A stretch of DNA of 64,000 nucleotides. Source: Anaerococcus marasmi (GTDB taxonomy: Bacteria; Bacillota; Clostridia; Tissierellales; Peptoniphilaceae). Position 1 is the first letter of the stretch; each line of letters starts with the position of its first letter. The notes beneath the pieces were generated by a model that was not told the DNA's origin, did not search any database, and saw only the letters and a program-made list of their open reading frames with translations. The translations under genes and the position numbers were made by a program. Where the stretch lies: assembly GCF_900290195.1 (NCBI RefSeq), contig NZ_OLMF01000004.1:1582942-1646941 (forward strand). The letters run 5' to 3'. Positions 10,105-19,154 of the stretch are shown in pieces.

Positions 10105-10671
10105 ATGGAAGAAAAGAAAAGTTTGTGGCAACTATTTAAGTCCACCCTATATCTGTCCGCCTTTACCTTTGGCGGAGGTTATGTAATAATTTCACTGATG
10201 AAGGATACCTTTGTAGATAAGCTAGGCTGGCTAGAGAAGGACGACATGCTAGATATGACTGCTATTGCCCAGTCGGCTCCTGGAGCTGTCGCTGTAAATG
10301 CAGCTGTAGTAGTAGGTTATGAGACTTTTGGCATCTCCGGTATGCTTGTAGCAATCCTTGCAACTATTATTCCGCCCCTTGTGATAATTTCTACGATTTC
10401 TATTTTCTACAAGGCCTTTATAGCCAATAAATTTATAGCGACCTTTCTTAAGGGAATGCAGGCAGGAGTCGCAGCCCTTATCTTTAAGGTAGTCATAGAT
10501 ATGACGAAAGATTTATTAAAACTTAAGTCGAAAACCCTCCTTCTAGTAATGGTTTTAAGCTTTGTGGCAGGATTTTTCTTTAAGATTAATATTGTCTATA
10601 TCATCCTTGCTTTGATTTTGGTGGGCCTTATCTATTCATGGAAGAAGAAAGGAGAAAGCCGTGCTTCTTGA
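10105..10671 (+). CDS. Chromate transporter family protein, first half (CHR domain)
   Basis: A 188-residue membrane protein with the CHR motif FGGGYVIISLM near the N-terminus and APGAVAVNAAVVVGY about residue 60. Short-chain CHR proteins come as adjacent pairs that together form the transporter built as one long chain elsewhere. Long-chain members export chromate; the substrate of many short pairs in anaerobes is unproven. Start ATG 10105 follows AAGAGG. The last 11 bases overlap the partner gene, a sign of tight co-translation. Confidence 0.85.
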   Translation: MEEKKSLWQLFKSTLYLSAFTFGGGYVIISLMKDTFVDKLGWLEKDDMLDMTAIAQSAPGAVAVNAAVVVGYETFGISGMLVAILATIIPPLVIISTISIFYKAFIANKFIATFLKGMQAGVAALIFKVVIDMTKDLLKLKSKTLLLVMVLSFVAGFFFKINIVYIILALILVGLIYSWKKKGESRAS

Positions 10672-11212
10672 CTTATATTTGACCTTTTTTAAGGTGGGAC
10701 TTTTCTCCTTCGGTGGAGGTTACGCTGCCCTTCCACTAATCCAGCAGGAAGTAGTCGGGGCAAATTCTTGGCTAAGTCTTTCTGAGTTTAACGACCTTAT
10801 TACCATAAGCCAGATGACTCCAGGGCCTATTGCCGTAAATTCTGCGACCTTCGTGGGAGTTAGGGTAGGAGGTATTCTTGGAGGGCTTGTCGCAACCCTA
10901 GGTTGTGTGACGCCTTCTGCGATAATCGTTGGAATTTTGGCCTATTTTTACAAAAAATACAAGGACCTAGATTCGATTTCTAATGTCCTATACTTCCTAA
11001 GACCTGCTATAATTTCTATGATTTTAATAGCTGGCGTAGATATACTTATGACTGCCTTATTTGACACAAGAGCAATTACTTTAATGAATCTAGACTATAA
11101 GATGCTAGGGCTTTTCGCCCTTATCTTAATCCTAATGATCAAAAAGGATATAGATCCGATTAAGCTGATGCTTGCATCAGGAGCTATCTATCTTTTGATA
11201 AGTTTAATATGA
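10661..11212 (+). CDS. Chromate transporter family protein, second half (CHR domain)
   Basis: The partner half, 183 residues, with FGGGYAALPLIQQEV near the N-terminus and the signature MTPGPIAVNSATFVG. It starts at a GTG with AAAGGAG about eight bases upstream, inside the end of the preceding gene. Five to six hydrophobic segments are seen. A terminator follows directly, so the pair is a two-gene unit with no visible link to the sugar genes on either side. Confidence 0.85.
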   Translation: MLLDLYLTFFKVGLFSFGGGYAALPLIQQEVVGANSWLSLSEFNDLITISQMTPGPIAVNSATFVGVRVGGILGGLVATLGCVTPSAIIVGILAYFYKKYKDLDSISNVLYFLRPAIISMILIAGVDILMTALFDTRAITLMNLDYKMLGLFALILILMIKKDIDPIKLMLASGAIYLLISLI

Positions 11213-11218
11213 CACAAG

Positions 11219-11256
11219 GGACTTGATAAAAAATTTGCATATCAAGTCCTTATTTT
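11219..11256 (+). terminator. Terminator after the chromate transporter pair
   Basis: A perfect 10-bp stem (11219-11228 with 11240-11249), an 11-base loop and the T-rich tail TTATTTTAT. The larA promoter candidate overlaps it. Confidence 0.75.
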
Positions 11257-11263
11257 ATATAAT
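11235..11263 (+). promoter_or_regulatory. Candidate larA promoter
   Basis: TTGCAT at 11235-11240 and a perfect TATAAT at 11258-11263, spaced by 17 bases, 45 bases before the larA start. Confidence 0.5.
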
Positions 11264-11307
11264 AAAAGAAAAGCTTTTCATGAAGAGAAGCGAACAAAGG
11301 AGTTTTT

Positions 11308-12582
11308 ATGAAAATCAAATTACCTTATGGCAAAACATTCCAAGAAACAGAAATTGACGATTCAAGAATTCAAGGAATCCTAACATCTCATCTAGAAGAA
11401 TACCATCCAGAAGACGACCAACTTACAATAGTAAAAAAAGCTATGGCAAGTCCCATCGAATCAAAGAAACTAAAAGAGCTTGCTGTCGGCAAGGATAAGG
11501 TTGTCATCCTTATAAGTGATCATACAAGACCAGTTCCAAGTAAATACATACTTCCCCTAATGCTTGCTGAAATCAGAGAGGGAAACCCAGATGCGGACAT
11601 AACCCTCCTAGTAGCTACAGGATGCCATAGAAATTCTAAGAAAGAAGAATTGATATTTAAACTCGGTGAAGAGATTTATAATAATGAAAAAATCTACATC
11701 CACGACTGTGATGATGAAGAAATGCTCGTAACCTTAGATGAAAAGCTTCCTTCAGGTGGAGATATTGTAGTAAATAAACTAGCTGCTGAGGCAGATCTTC
11801 TAGTAGCTGAGGGCTTTATCGAGCCACATTTCTTCGCAGGATTTTCTGGAGGAAGAAAGTCAGTCTTTCCTGGATGTTGTTCTAGGAAGGCTGTAATGTA
11901 CAATCACAACTCAGAATTTATCGACAGTCAATACTCAAGAACAGGAAATCTCGAAAACAATCCAATCCACAAGGACATGGTTGCAGCAGCCAGAGCCCTA
12001 GGCCTTTGCTATGTAGTTAATGTAGTTATAAACTCCGAAAAGAAAGTAATCCACGCAGTAGCAGGTGATCTTGAGAAGGCTCACGAGGCTGGAACAGATT
12101 GGCTAAAGGATAAGGCGGGAGTTGAAAGAAAAGAAGCAGACATTGCCATTACATCAAACGGTGGCTACCCACTTGATCAAAACATCTACCAAACAGTTAA
12201 GTCAATGACAGCAGCAGAAGCGACCCTTAAAGATGACGGAGTAATCATAGTTTGCTCTGAATCAGGAGATGGTACTGGAGGAGATGCCTTCCACAAGGCC
12301 TTCCTAGAAGAAAGAGATATAGAAAAGCTATACAAAGGCTTCCTCGATACACCAAAAATCGAAACTATACCAGACCAATGGGAATCACAAATCCTATGTA
12401 GGATTCTCCTAAAGGCAAAGGCAGTAATCTACGTATCAGATTATGATCCTAAAGTCCTAGAAGACTTCCACTTTATCCCAGTCAAAACCCTAGATGAGGC
12501 TATGGAAAAAGCAGACGAATTAATGGGCAAAGACAGCACAGTTACAGTTATACCAGACGGTATTGCAGTTATAGTAAAATAA
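11308..12582 (+). CDS. larA: LarA-family nickel-pincer-dependent racemase/epimerase
   Basis: A 424-residue protein with LarA landmarks in register with the Lactobacillus plantarum enzyme as I recall it: SDHTRP at 70-75, His107 in TGCHRNS, His174 in GFIEPHFF, Lys184 in FSGGRKS (the lysine that carries the nickel-pincer nucleotide) and His200 in MYNHNSE. LarA interconverts D- and L-lactate; homologues racemise or epimerise other 2-hydroxyacids, including sugar acids. The LarB, LarC and LarE enzymes that make the cofactor are not in this window. It starts at ATG 11308 behind CAAAGGAG and stands alone. Given the hexuronate genes nearby, a sugar-acid substrate is as plausible as lactate. Confidence 0.8.
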   Translation: MKIKLPYGKTFQETEIDDSRIQGILTSHLEEYHPEDDQLTIVKKAMASPIESKKLKELAVGKDKVVILISDHTRPVPSKYILPLMLAEIREGNPDADITLLVATGCHRNSKKEELIFKLGEEIYNNEKIYIHDCDDEEMLVTLDEKLPSGGDIVVNKLAAEADLLVAEGFIEPHFFAGFSGGRKSVFPGCCSRKAVMYNHNSEFIDSQYSRTGNLENNPIHKDMVAAARALGLCYVVNVVINSEKKVIHAVAGDLEKAHEAGTDWLKDKAGVERKEADIAITSNGGYPLDQNIYQTVKSMTAAEATLKDDGVIIVCSESGDGTGGDAFHKAFLEERDIEKLYKGFLDTPKIETIPDQWESQILCRILLKAKAVIYVSDYDPKVLEDFHFIPVKTLDEAMEKADELMGKDSTVTVIPDGIAVIVK

Positions 12583-12639
12583 ATTAGAGCCGGCTTAGAC
12601 CTGGCTTAGACTGTAGACAAAGTAGCTCTAATTGAAATT

Positions 12640-12837
12640 TATTTTATAGTTAAATTACCCTTATCTCGACTAAGAGAGTGAAACGAACGCATGGAGAGAT
12701 CTCGTTAGATTTCTCCACTCACTCCGTACTCTGACTCGTTACTTAGTAACTTTTCCGTGCTTTCGCACTAGTCAGAGGGGTAAATAAGGGTGTTTTTTGA
12801 AATTTTCTATAGTCCAGGCCGGCTTAGTCCGGCTTTT
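12640..12837. repeat. Hairpin-rich intergenic element between larA and the GH13 gene
   Basis: This gene-free stretch carries ACCCTTAT near 12657 and its inverted counterpart near 12785, enclosing smaller hairpins: TGGAGA/TCTCCA around 12694-12718, GTTAC/GTAAC around 12740, and GTGC-TTTC-GCAC around 12760. It ends in GCCGG-CTTAGT-CCGGC with TTTTCTT (12818-12837), which can serve as the larA terminator. Short GTGAAACGAACG-type words recall the repeat block at 53990-54800, so it may belong to the same intergenic repeat family. Confidence 0.5.
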
Positions 12838-12959
12838 CTTGTGCAATCTTCTTAATAGAATCGACTTTTTTGAATCGAGCAGATATAGATTTTAGAAAAT
12901 TAAAAAACTTTGGCACTTATAGTATAGTAATCCAAAGAGTAAAGAGAAAAGGAGATTTT

Positions 12960-14624
12960 ATGCAAAAAAAGTGGTGGCAGAAGGAAATTGTTTATCAGAT
13001 TTATCCTAGGTCTTTCAAGGACTCAAACAATGACGGGATAGGTGATATTAGGGGAATTGTTGAAAAACTTGATTACTTAAAGGACTTGGGCATTACTATG
13101 ATTTGGCTTTGCCCAATTTATAAGTCCCCTATGGCCGACAATGGTTATGATATTTCTGATTATTTCGATATCAATGAAGAGTTTGGCAGTATGGAAGACT
13201 TTGATCTTTTGGTAGCAGAAGCGAAAAAAAGAGATATCAAGATCATGATGGACCTTGTCCTAAACCACACCTCTAATGAACATGCGTGGTTTAAGGAGGC
13301 GATATCTGATAAGGATAGTCCTTACAGGAATTATTATATCATCAAAGAAGGGAAAGAGCTTCCAAACAATTGGAGATCGATCTTTGGTGGCTCTACTTGG
13401 ACTAAGATAGATGGTGAAGATGCCTATTACTTCCATTCCTTTGCCAAAGAGCAGCCAGATCTCAATTGGGAAAACCCTAAGCTTAGAGAAGAAGTAATTA
13501 ATATTGTTAATTTCTGGATTGATAAGGGAATAACAGCCTTTAGGATGGATGCGATTAACCATATCAAGAAAGACCCATCCTACAAAAGTGGTGAGCCAGA
13601 CGGGGCTGATGGCAGAGTTTCAGTCGTAAAATTCGGCAGAAATCAAGAGGGAGTTGAAGAACTCATAAGGATCCTTTCAGATAATACCTTCAGAATTCAC
13701 GATTCGATGACTGTTGGTGAGACCGCTGGTCTTTCTTATGATAAATACGCTAACTACATCGGTGATGATGGTGTATTTTCCATGGTATTTGACTTTATCC
13801 CAGCAAACTTCGACGTGGTTGAAGAAACTTGGTACAAGAGACTTGACTGGAAGGTAAGTGACTTTAGAAAGTCGATTTTCGATAGTCAAGAATCGATCCA
13901 AAAATACGGCTGGTCAGCAAACTTCATTGAAAACCACGACCAACCAAGGGCTACTACCAAGATTTTAAGGGAAAAGGACGAGGATATTGATGCTATCAAG
14001 ATGCTTGGAGGAATATATTTCTTCTTTAGGGGAACTCCTTATATCTACCAGGGTCAAGAGCTCGGTATGAAAAACTTCGTAAGAGAATCACCAGACGACT
14101 TCCAAGACATCCAATCCATAGACTCCTATAATAGATCGCTAGAGGAAGGATTTAGCGAGAAGGAAGCACTCTACTTCACTAACCTTAGGAGCAGGGACAA
14201 CCCAAGAGTTCCTTTCGCCTGGACTGGGGAAAAGTACGGAGGATTCTCAGAAACTAGACCTTGGCTTGCCATGGCCTACGAAAATCCTAAAGTAAATGCA
14301 GACGATGAAGAAAAGGATAAGGATTCTGTCCTAAACTTCTACAAAAAAATGATAGACTTTAGACAAAATAGCCAGTATTCTGATATCCTAATCTATGGAG
14401 ACTTCAAGCCTCTAGAAGGATTGGATGATGAAATAATAGCATATGAAAGAATCCTAGATGGTAAAAATCTAGAAATTATCGCCAACTTCTCAGATGAAGA
14501 AAAGAAAATAGAAGCAAAGGGTAAGGATATAATCTTTTCAAACTTAAGGGGAGAAATTGAAGGAGATATCTTAAGCTTAAGCCCATACGGCTTTGTAATC
14601 CTAGATAAAAAAGTTAATAAATAA
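12960..14624 (+). CDS. GH13 alpha-glucosidase / oligo-1,6-glucosidase
   Basis: A GH13 enzyme of 554 residues starting MQKKWWQKEIVYQIYPRSF. I choose ATG 12960, which has AAAGGAG before it, over a further upstream in-frame ATG that would add 30 unrelated residues. Catalytic residues are visible: nucleophile Asp197 in AFRMDAINH, acid Glu254 in TVGETAG, and Asp327 in ENHDQP. The QPDLNWENP signature is that of the oligo-1,6-glucosidase subgroup. The residue after the nucleophile is Ala; Val there is typical of alpha-1,6 enzymes and smaller residues of alpha-1,4-preferring ones, so linkage is open. It is cytosolic and releases glucose from imported malto- or isomalto-oligosaccharides. It has its own terminator. 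Confidence 0.9.
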   Translation: MQKKWWQKEIVYQIYPRSFKDSNNDGIGDIRGIVEKLDYLKDLGITMIWLCPIYKSPMADNGYDISDYFDINEEFGSMEDFDLLVAEAKKRDIKIMMDLVLNHTSNEHAWFKEAISDKDSPYRNYYIIKEGKELPNNWRSIFGGSTWTKIDGEDAYYFHSFAKEQPDLNWENPKLREEVINIVNFWIDKGITAFRMDAINHIKKDPSYKSGEPDGADGRVSVVKFGRNQEGVEELIRILSDNTFRIHDSMTVGETAGLSYDKYANYIGDDGVFSMVFDFIPANFDVVEETWYKRLDWKVSDFRKSIFDSQESIQKYGWSANFIENHDQPRATTKILREKDEDIDAIKMLGGIYFFFRGTPYIYQGQELGMKNFVRESPDDFQDIQSIDSYNRSLEEGFSEKEALYFTNLRSRDNPRVPFAWTGEKYGGFSETRPWLAMAYENPKVNADDEEKDKDSVLNFYKKMIDFRQNSQYSDILIYGDFKPLEGLDDEIIAYERILDGKNLEIIANFSDEEKKIEAKGKDIIFSNLRGEIEGDILSLSPYGFVILDKKVNK

Positions 14625-14634
14625 CAAGAAGAAG

Positions 14635-14678
14635 ACGCAAAATCAAAGGTGATCATAAGCCTTTGCTTTTGCGTTTTG
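14635..14678 (+). terminator. Terminator after the GH13 gene
   Basis: ACGCAAAA (14635-14642) pairs with TTTTGCGT (14667-14674), with an inner CAAAGG/CCTTTG stem. The tail is TTTTGC. Confidence 0.75.
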
Positions 14679-14707
14679 CTTTAATTCTATAAATCTTCGC
14701 AAAACAT

Positions 14708-14736
14708 TTGACATTCCTTTGACTAAGTGTTATATT
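14708..14736 (+). promoter_or_regulatory. Promoter of the glucuronate (uxu) operon
   Basis: TTGACA (14708-14713), 17-base spacer, TATATT (14731-14736). The same arrangement occurs before kdgA copy 2 and before the LacI gene. It leaves a leader of about 190 bases before uxuB. Confidence 0.82.
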
Positions 14737-14751
14737 AATATCAGAAGAGAT

Positions 14752-14765
14752 TGTAAGCGATTACA
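14752..14765 (+). promoter_or_regulatory. LacI/CcpA-type operator, site 1 of the uxu operon
   Basis: TGTAAGCGATTACA is a near-perfect palindrome with a central CG and fits the catabolite-response (cre) consensus. It lies just downstream of the predicted transcription start, where a bound repressor would block initiation or early elongation. Confidence 0.68.
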
Positions 14766-14809
14766 AAAAAGATTGAGCCTTATAATCGCTTAAAAATTTT
14801 AGGATAAAT

Positions 14810-14823
14810 TGCAACCGCTTACA
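14810..14823 (+). promoter_or_regulatory. LacI/CcpA-type operator, site 2 of the uxu operon
   Basis: TGCAACCGCTTACA, the same half-site layout as site 1, 58 bases further downstream in the leader. Two phased sites suggest cooperative binding or looping. Confidence 0.55.
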
Positions 14824-14936
14824 GAAATGTTTGATTATTTGATTAAGAGAAATATTAGAGATTAGGAACTTAAAATATCATAAACGATTAGGGTATAAGA
14901 GAAATAGGAAGCTTTAGCAATTAAATGGAGGAGTTT

Positions 14937-16517
14937 ATGGAACTAAAACTAGAGAACTTAGATCAAATTCTAGAAAAAGTGGACAAGGGTCCAAAATATG
15001 ACGTAAAAAAGCTTAGAGAAGAATCAATCAAGGATCCAAAATGGCTCGCTTTTGGTTCAGGTAATATCTTTAGAGGATTTATTGCAAGAGTAAACCAAGA
15101 CGCAATAAATGCAGGCAAGGAAGATCGTGGAATTTCTGTTGTAGAAACCTTCGATGAAGAAATCATCGAAAAGATCTACAAGCCATACGACAACCTAGCC
15201 CTATCAGTTACCCTTCACAAGGACGGTAATTTCGATACAAACTTAATAGCCAACCTAGTTGAAGCTCTAACTCTTAAGGATATGACAAGAATTAAAGAAA
15301 TTGCCACAAATCCTAACCTTGAACTAATGAGCTTCACGATTACAGAAAAAGGCTACAACCTCTACGGTTCAGACGGAAATCTTATGGGAGTAGTTAGAGA
15401 AGATCTTGAAAATGGTCCAGAAACTAGTAAGCACCTTATGAGCATTGTAACCGCTTTATTAAACCTAAGATATAAGGAAAATGGCAAGGCCCTAACCCTA
15501 TTGTCAATGGATAATGCAAGCCACAACGGAGATTTAGTCAAAAACTCAGTTATGCTTATAGCTAAGGCTTGGCTAGAAAAAGGCTTCGTAGAAGAAGGAT
15601 TTATCAAATATCTAGAAGAAAAAATAGCCTTCCCACTTTCTATGATCGATAAGATCACGCCAAGACCTTCTGAGGATGTTCAAAAACACCTAGAAGATGA
15701 AGGCTTTAGTAGAATGGAGACTGTAATAACAGAAAAAGGCTCCTATATAGCAGGTTTTGTAAACTCAGAGGAAGCAGAGTATCTCGTTATAGAAGATAAT
15801 TTTACTAACGGAAGACCAGCTTTCGAAGAAGGCGGAGTATATATGGCAGATAGGGAGACTGTAAATAAGGTTGAGACAATGAAGGTTACAACTTGCCTAA
15901 ACCCACTTCACACAGTGCTTGCGACTTACGGTTGCATCCTAGGCCATGCAAAGATTTCAGAAGAGATGGAAGATGTGGAACTTGTTAAGCTAATTAAGAA
16001 AATTGGTTATGACGAAGGCCTTAAGGTTGTAGTTGATCCTGGAATCATCAATCCAAAAGACTTCATTGATGAAGTAATCAATGTAAGATTTCCAAACAAG
16101 TTCATGCCAGATACACCACAAAGAATCGCAACAGACACATCACAAAAGATTCCTGTAAGATTTGGAGAGACTATAAAAGGTTATATGAATGATAAGAATC
16201 TCGATGTAGCTGACCTTAAGTTTATCCCACTAGCCCTAGCCGGTTGGTTGAGATATCTTCTAGGAGTAAATGATGAGGGAGAAGCTTTCGAGCTTTCAAA
16301 CGATCCTATGATGGACTATCTAAAGGAAAGCCTAGAAGGAATCAAAGTCGGAGACTTCAAGGAAACTGATGGTCTAAAAGAATTACTAAGAAACGAAAAA
16401 ATCTTCGGAGTAAATCTTGAAGAAGTTGGACTTTCAGAAATAGTTACAAAATATTTCGAAGAATTGTCAGATGGCCCTGGAAGTGTAAGAGCTACACTTA
16501 AGAAGTACCTAGCATAA
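14937..16517 (+). CDS. uxuB: Fructuronate reductase / D-mannonate oxidoreductase
   Basis: A 526-residue polyol dehydrogenase-family protein. A Rossmann-like N-terminal domain opens at WLAFGSGNIFRGFIARV (about residues 35-52) and a helical C-terminal domain follows with TCLNPLHTVLATYGC and VRFPNKFMPDTPQRIATDTSQKIP. UxuB reduces D-fructuronate to D-mannonate with NADH. I choose ATG 14937, as the GGAGGAG just upstream is its ribosome binding site; an ATG at 14925 lies within that site. Mannonate dehydratase follows after 16 bases and UxaC after that, which fixes the role in glucuronate breakdown. The promoter and two operators lie in the leader. Confidence 0.88.
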   Translation: MELKLENLDQILEKVDKGPKYDVKKLREESIKDPKWLAFGSGNIFRGFIARVNQDAINAGKEDRGISVVETFDEEIIEKIYKPYDNLALSVTLHKDGNFDTNLIANLVEALTLKDMTRIKEIATNPNLELMSFTITEKGYNLYGSDGNLMGVVREDLENGPETSKHLMSIVTALLNLRYKENGKALTLLSMDNASHNGDLVKNSVMLIAKAWLEKGFVEEGFIKYLEEKIAFPLSMIDKITPRPSEDVQKHLEDEGFSRMETVITEKGSYIAGFVNSEEAEYLVIEDNFTNGRPAFEEGGVYMADRETVNKVETMKVTTCLNPLHTVLATYGCILGHAKISEEMEDVELVKLIKKIGYDEGLKVVVDPGIINPKDFIDEVINVRFPNKFMPDTPQRIATDTSQKIPVRFGETIKGYMNDKNLDVADLKFIPLALAGWLRYLLGVNDEGEAFELSNDPMMDYLKESLEGIKVGDFKETDGLKELLRNEKIFGVNLEEVGLSEIVTKYFEELSDGPGSVRATLKKYLA

Positions 16518-16533
16518 TTAAGGAGAAACGTTT

Positions 16534-17604
16534 ATGAAAATGACATTTAGACACTACGGAAATGATGATCCAATCTCACTAGAATACATCGCACAAATTC
16601 CTGGAGTTACAGGAGTTATGGTTATGATGAATGAGTGGGAAGCAGGAGAAGTTTGGGAGAAGGAAGTCTTCCAAGAATACGTTGATAAGTGCCACGCAGT
16701 AGGTCTTGATTGTGAAATCATCGAGTCAATCAACGTTCACGAAGATATCAAGATGGGTCTTCCAACAAGAGATAAATACATCGAAAACTACAAAGAGTCT
16801 CTAAGAAACGTTGCAGCTTGTGGTGTAAAGACAGTAATTTACAACTTCATGCCAGTATTTGACTGGGTTAAGACAGAACTATACAAGGAGCTTCCTGATG
16901 GATCTAATACCCTTGCCTTTGACCAAGCCAAGGTAGAAGGTCTTTCTCCAAGAGATATGGTAAATGAAATCCTCGACGGAGCAGGAAACTTCGAATTACC
17001 AGGTTGGGAGCCAGAAAGACTATCTCAACTAGAAGATGTTCTTGAAAAATACAAGGATATCGATGAAGATAAATTAAGAGAAAACTACAAATACTTCCTT
17101 GAAGCAATAATCCCAACATGCGAGGAAGTAGGAATCAAAATGGCAGTTCACCCAGACGATCCAGCTTGGCCAATCTTCGATATACCTAGAATAACCTCAA
17201 CTCCAGAAGATTTAGAAAAAATTGTAAATCTAGTAGATTCCCCATCAAATACCCTATGTGTTTGTACAGGATCATTGGGATCTAGAGCCCAAAATGACGT
17301 TCCTGCCATAATCGCAGACTTCGCTAAAAGAGGCAAAATCGGAGCAATTCACGCTAGAAACATCAAGTTTACTGGAGAAAAACAATTCTATGAATCAGCT
17401 CACCTTTCTAGCTACGGGTCATTAGATATGTACGCTATAATGAAAGCCCTCTACGATGCTGACTTTGACGGCTACCTAAGACCAGACCACGGAAGAATGA
17501 TCTGGGGCGAAGAAGGAAGAGCAGGCTACGGACTCTACGACAGAGCCCTAGGAGTTGCTTACCTAAACGGTCTTTGGGAAGCTATAGATAAAAATAATAA
17601 ATAG
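16534..17604 (+). CDS. uxuA: Mannonate dehydratase
   Basis: A 356-residue TIM-barrel enzyme of the UxuA family, which dehydrates D-mannonate to 2-keto-3-deoxy-D-gluconate with a divalent metal. Family landmarks are [25 protein letters not shown] at the start (first 20 residues especially), [25 protein letters not shown] and the C-terminal [11 protein letters not shown]. The HPDD and RPDH stretches carry the metal ligands. AAGGAG lies upstream of ATG 16534. The usual long form is about 390 residues; this shorter form is common in Firmicutes. Confidence 0.95.
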   Translation: MKMTFRHYGNDDPISLEYIAQIPGVTGVMVMMNEWEAGEVWEKEVFQEYVDKCHAVGLDCEIIESINVHEDIKMGLPTRDKYIENYKESLRNVAACGVKTVIYNFMPVFDWVKTELYKELPDGSNTLAFDQAKVEGLSPRDMVNEILDGAGNFELPGWEPERLSQLEDVLEKYKDIDEDKLRENYKYFLEAIIPTCEEVGIKMAVHPDDPAWPIFDIPRITSTPEDLEKIVNLVDSPSNTLCVCTGSLGSRAQNDVPAIIADFAKRGKIGAIHARNIKFTGEKQFYESAHLSSYGSLDMYAIMKALYDADFDGYLRPDHGRMIWGEEGRAGYGLYDRALGVAYLNGLWEAIDKNNK

Positions 17605-17647
17605 ATAATCAAGTTTTTAGACAACTACGAACATAAACCTTTGATAG

Positions 17648-17676
17648 GTGAGGCCTCTCTTAGGAGAAGTCCTCAC
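17648..17676 (+). promoter_or_regulatory. Hairpin between uxuA and uxaC
   Basis: GTGAGG (17648-17653) pairs with CCTCAC (17671-17676), with an inner CTCT/AGGAG-type pairing, in the 143-base gap between uxuA and uxaC. No T-run follows at once, so it is more likely an RNA processing or stability element, or a weak attenuator, than a terminator. Confidence 0.45.
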
Positions 17677-17747
17677 TTAATCCGAGGAAATTCTTTTGAC
17701 CATAATAGACAAAAAATTAACTAATACTATAAAAGAAAGGAAAACCA

Positions 17748-19154
17748 ATGAAATTCATGACAGAAGACTTTATGCTTCATAATGACTTTGCAAAAAAGCT
17801 TTACCACAATTATGCGGCCAAGATGCCAATATTTGACTTCCACTGTCACCTTGAAGCTAAGGAAATTTATGAAAACAAAAACATTCCTTCAATAACTGAA
17901 GCTTGGCTTGGTGGAGACCACTACAAGTGGAGAGTTATGAGATCTTGTGGGGTTGAGGAAAAATACATCACAGGAGATGCTGATGATTTCGAAAAGTTTG
18001 AAAAGTATGCGGAAATCATGCCATACCTTATAGGAAATCCAATCTATCACTGGACCCAACTTGAGTTAAAGAACTTCTTTGGCATAGAAGAGAGCCTTAA
18101 CAAGGAAAATGCCAGAGAAATTTATGATAAGTGTAACAAGCTTCTAGCAAAAGATGAATTTAGACCAAGAGGCCTAATCGAGATGAGTAATGTGGCTGCA
18201 GTTTGTACCACAAATGATCCTATAGATGATCTTAAATATCACGAGCTTTTGGCTAAAGATGACTTCAAAGTAAAAGTCCTTCCAGCCTTCAGACCAGATA
18301 ATGCCCTATACATCGAAAAAGATAGCTTCAAGGACTACATAGGAGATCTTTCTAAGGCAAGTGGAGTAGAGATTACAAACTTCACAGACATCAAAAAGGC
18401 CCTAAAGGCAAGGATGGACTTCTTTAACGACCATGGAGCCAAGGCCAGCGATCAAGCCTTCAAATACATCCCACATAGAAGATGTGACGAAGATTGTCTT
18501 AATAAAGTAGTTCAAAAGAAATTAAATGGAGAAGAGATTAGTCTAGAAGAGGAAGAAGCCTACAAGACAGAACTTGTAATATTCCTTGCCAAAGAATATA
18601 AAAAGCTAGACTGGGCTATGGAAATTCACGTTGGAGTAATCAGAAACAACTCCAAGTTAATGTTTGAAAAACTCGGGGCTGATGTTGGAGGAGATAGCCA
18701 AAACGACCTAAATTTCGCAGAAAATCTTGCGGACCTACTTTCTGATTTTGAAGAAAACGAAGGCCTTCCAAGAACTGTAATATTCCCACTTAATCCAAAA
18801 GACCAATTCCCAATTGCTACAGTTGGAGGATCTTTTAACAGGGCAAATCCTGATGGTATGCAAAATATCCAACTTGGAACAGCTTGGTGGCATCTCGACC
18901 ACAAGGATGGAATGATAGAGCAAATGAAAGTATTCTCAAGCGTTGGAGTCTTCTCCAAATTCATAGGAATGCTAACAGACTCAAGAAGCTTCTTGTCCTA
19001 CCCAAGACACGAATACTTCAGAAGAATCCTCTGCAACTTCATAGGAGAATTAGTAGAAAACGGCGAATATCCAGCTGACGAAGAATTCTTAGGAAAAGTT
19101 GTAGAAGATATTTGCTACAACAACGCAAGAAAATACATCAAAATAGATTTATAA
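17748..19154 (+). CDS. uxaC: Glucuronate isomerase (UxaC), copy 1
   Basis: A 468-residue amidohydrolase-superfamily isomerase. It has IFDFHCHLEAKE with metal ligands His32 and His34, WKWRVM-type substrate-binding sequence at DHYKWRVMRSCGV, and the closing LTDSRSFLSYPRHEYFRRILCNF. It interconverts glucuronate with fructuronate and galacturonate with tagaturonate. The start at ATG 17748 follows AAAGGAAAA. It sits between uxuA and kdgA, so this copy belongs to the glucuronate branch. A second, clearly diverged paralogue is at 36461; the two share long blocks but are not a recent duplication, unlike the kdg genes. Confidence 0.95.
   Translation: MKFMTEDFMLHNDFAKKLYHNYAAKMPIFDFHCHLEAKEIYENKNIPSITEAWLGGDHYKWRVMRSCGVEEKYITGDADDFEKFEKYAEIMPYLIGNPIYHWTQLELKNFFGIEESLNKENAREIYDKCNKLLAKDEFRPRGLIEMSNVAAVCTTNDPIDDLKYHELLAKDDFKVKVLPAFRPDNALYIEKDSFKDYIGDLSKASGVEITNFTDIKKALKARMDFFNDHGAKASDQAFKYIPHRRCDEDCLNKVVQKKLNGEEISLEEEEAYKTELVIFLAKEYKKLDWAMEIHVGVIRNNSKLMFEKLGADVGGDSQNDLNFAENLADLLSDFEENEGLPRTVIFPLNPKDQFPIATVGGSFNRANPDGMQNIQLGTAWWHLDHKDGMIEQMKVFSSVGVFSKFIGMLTDSRSFLSYPRHEYFRRILCNFIGELVENGEYPADEEFLGKVVEDICYNNARKYIKIDL

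Noticed and set aside
12870..12959. Longer N-terminus for the GH13 enzyme
   Set aside because: The extra 30 residues are unlike the family, while ATG 12960 has a strong ribosome binding site and gives the standard MQKKWWQKEIVYQIYPRSF start.
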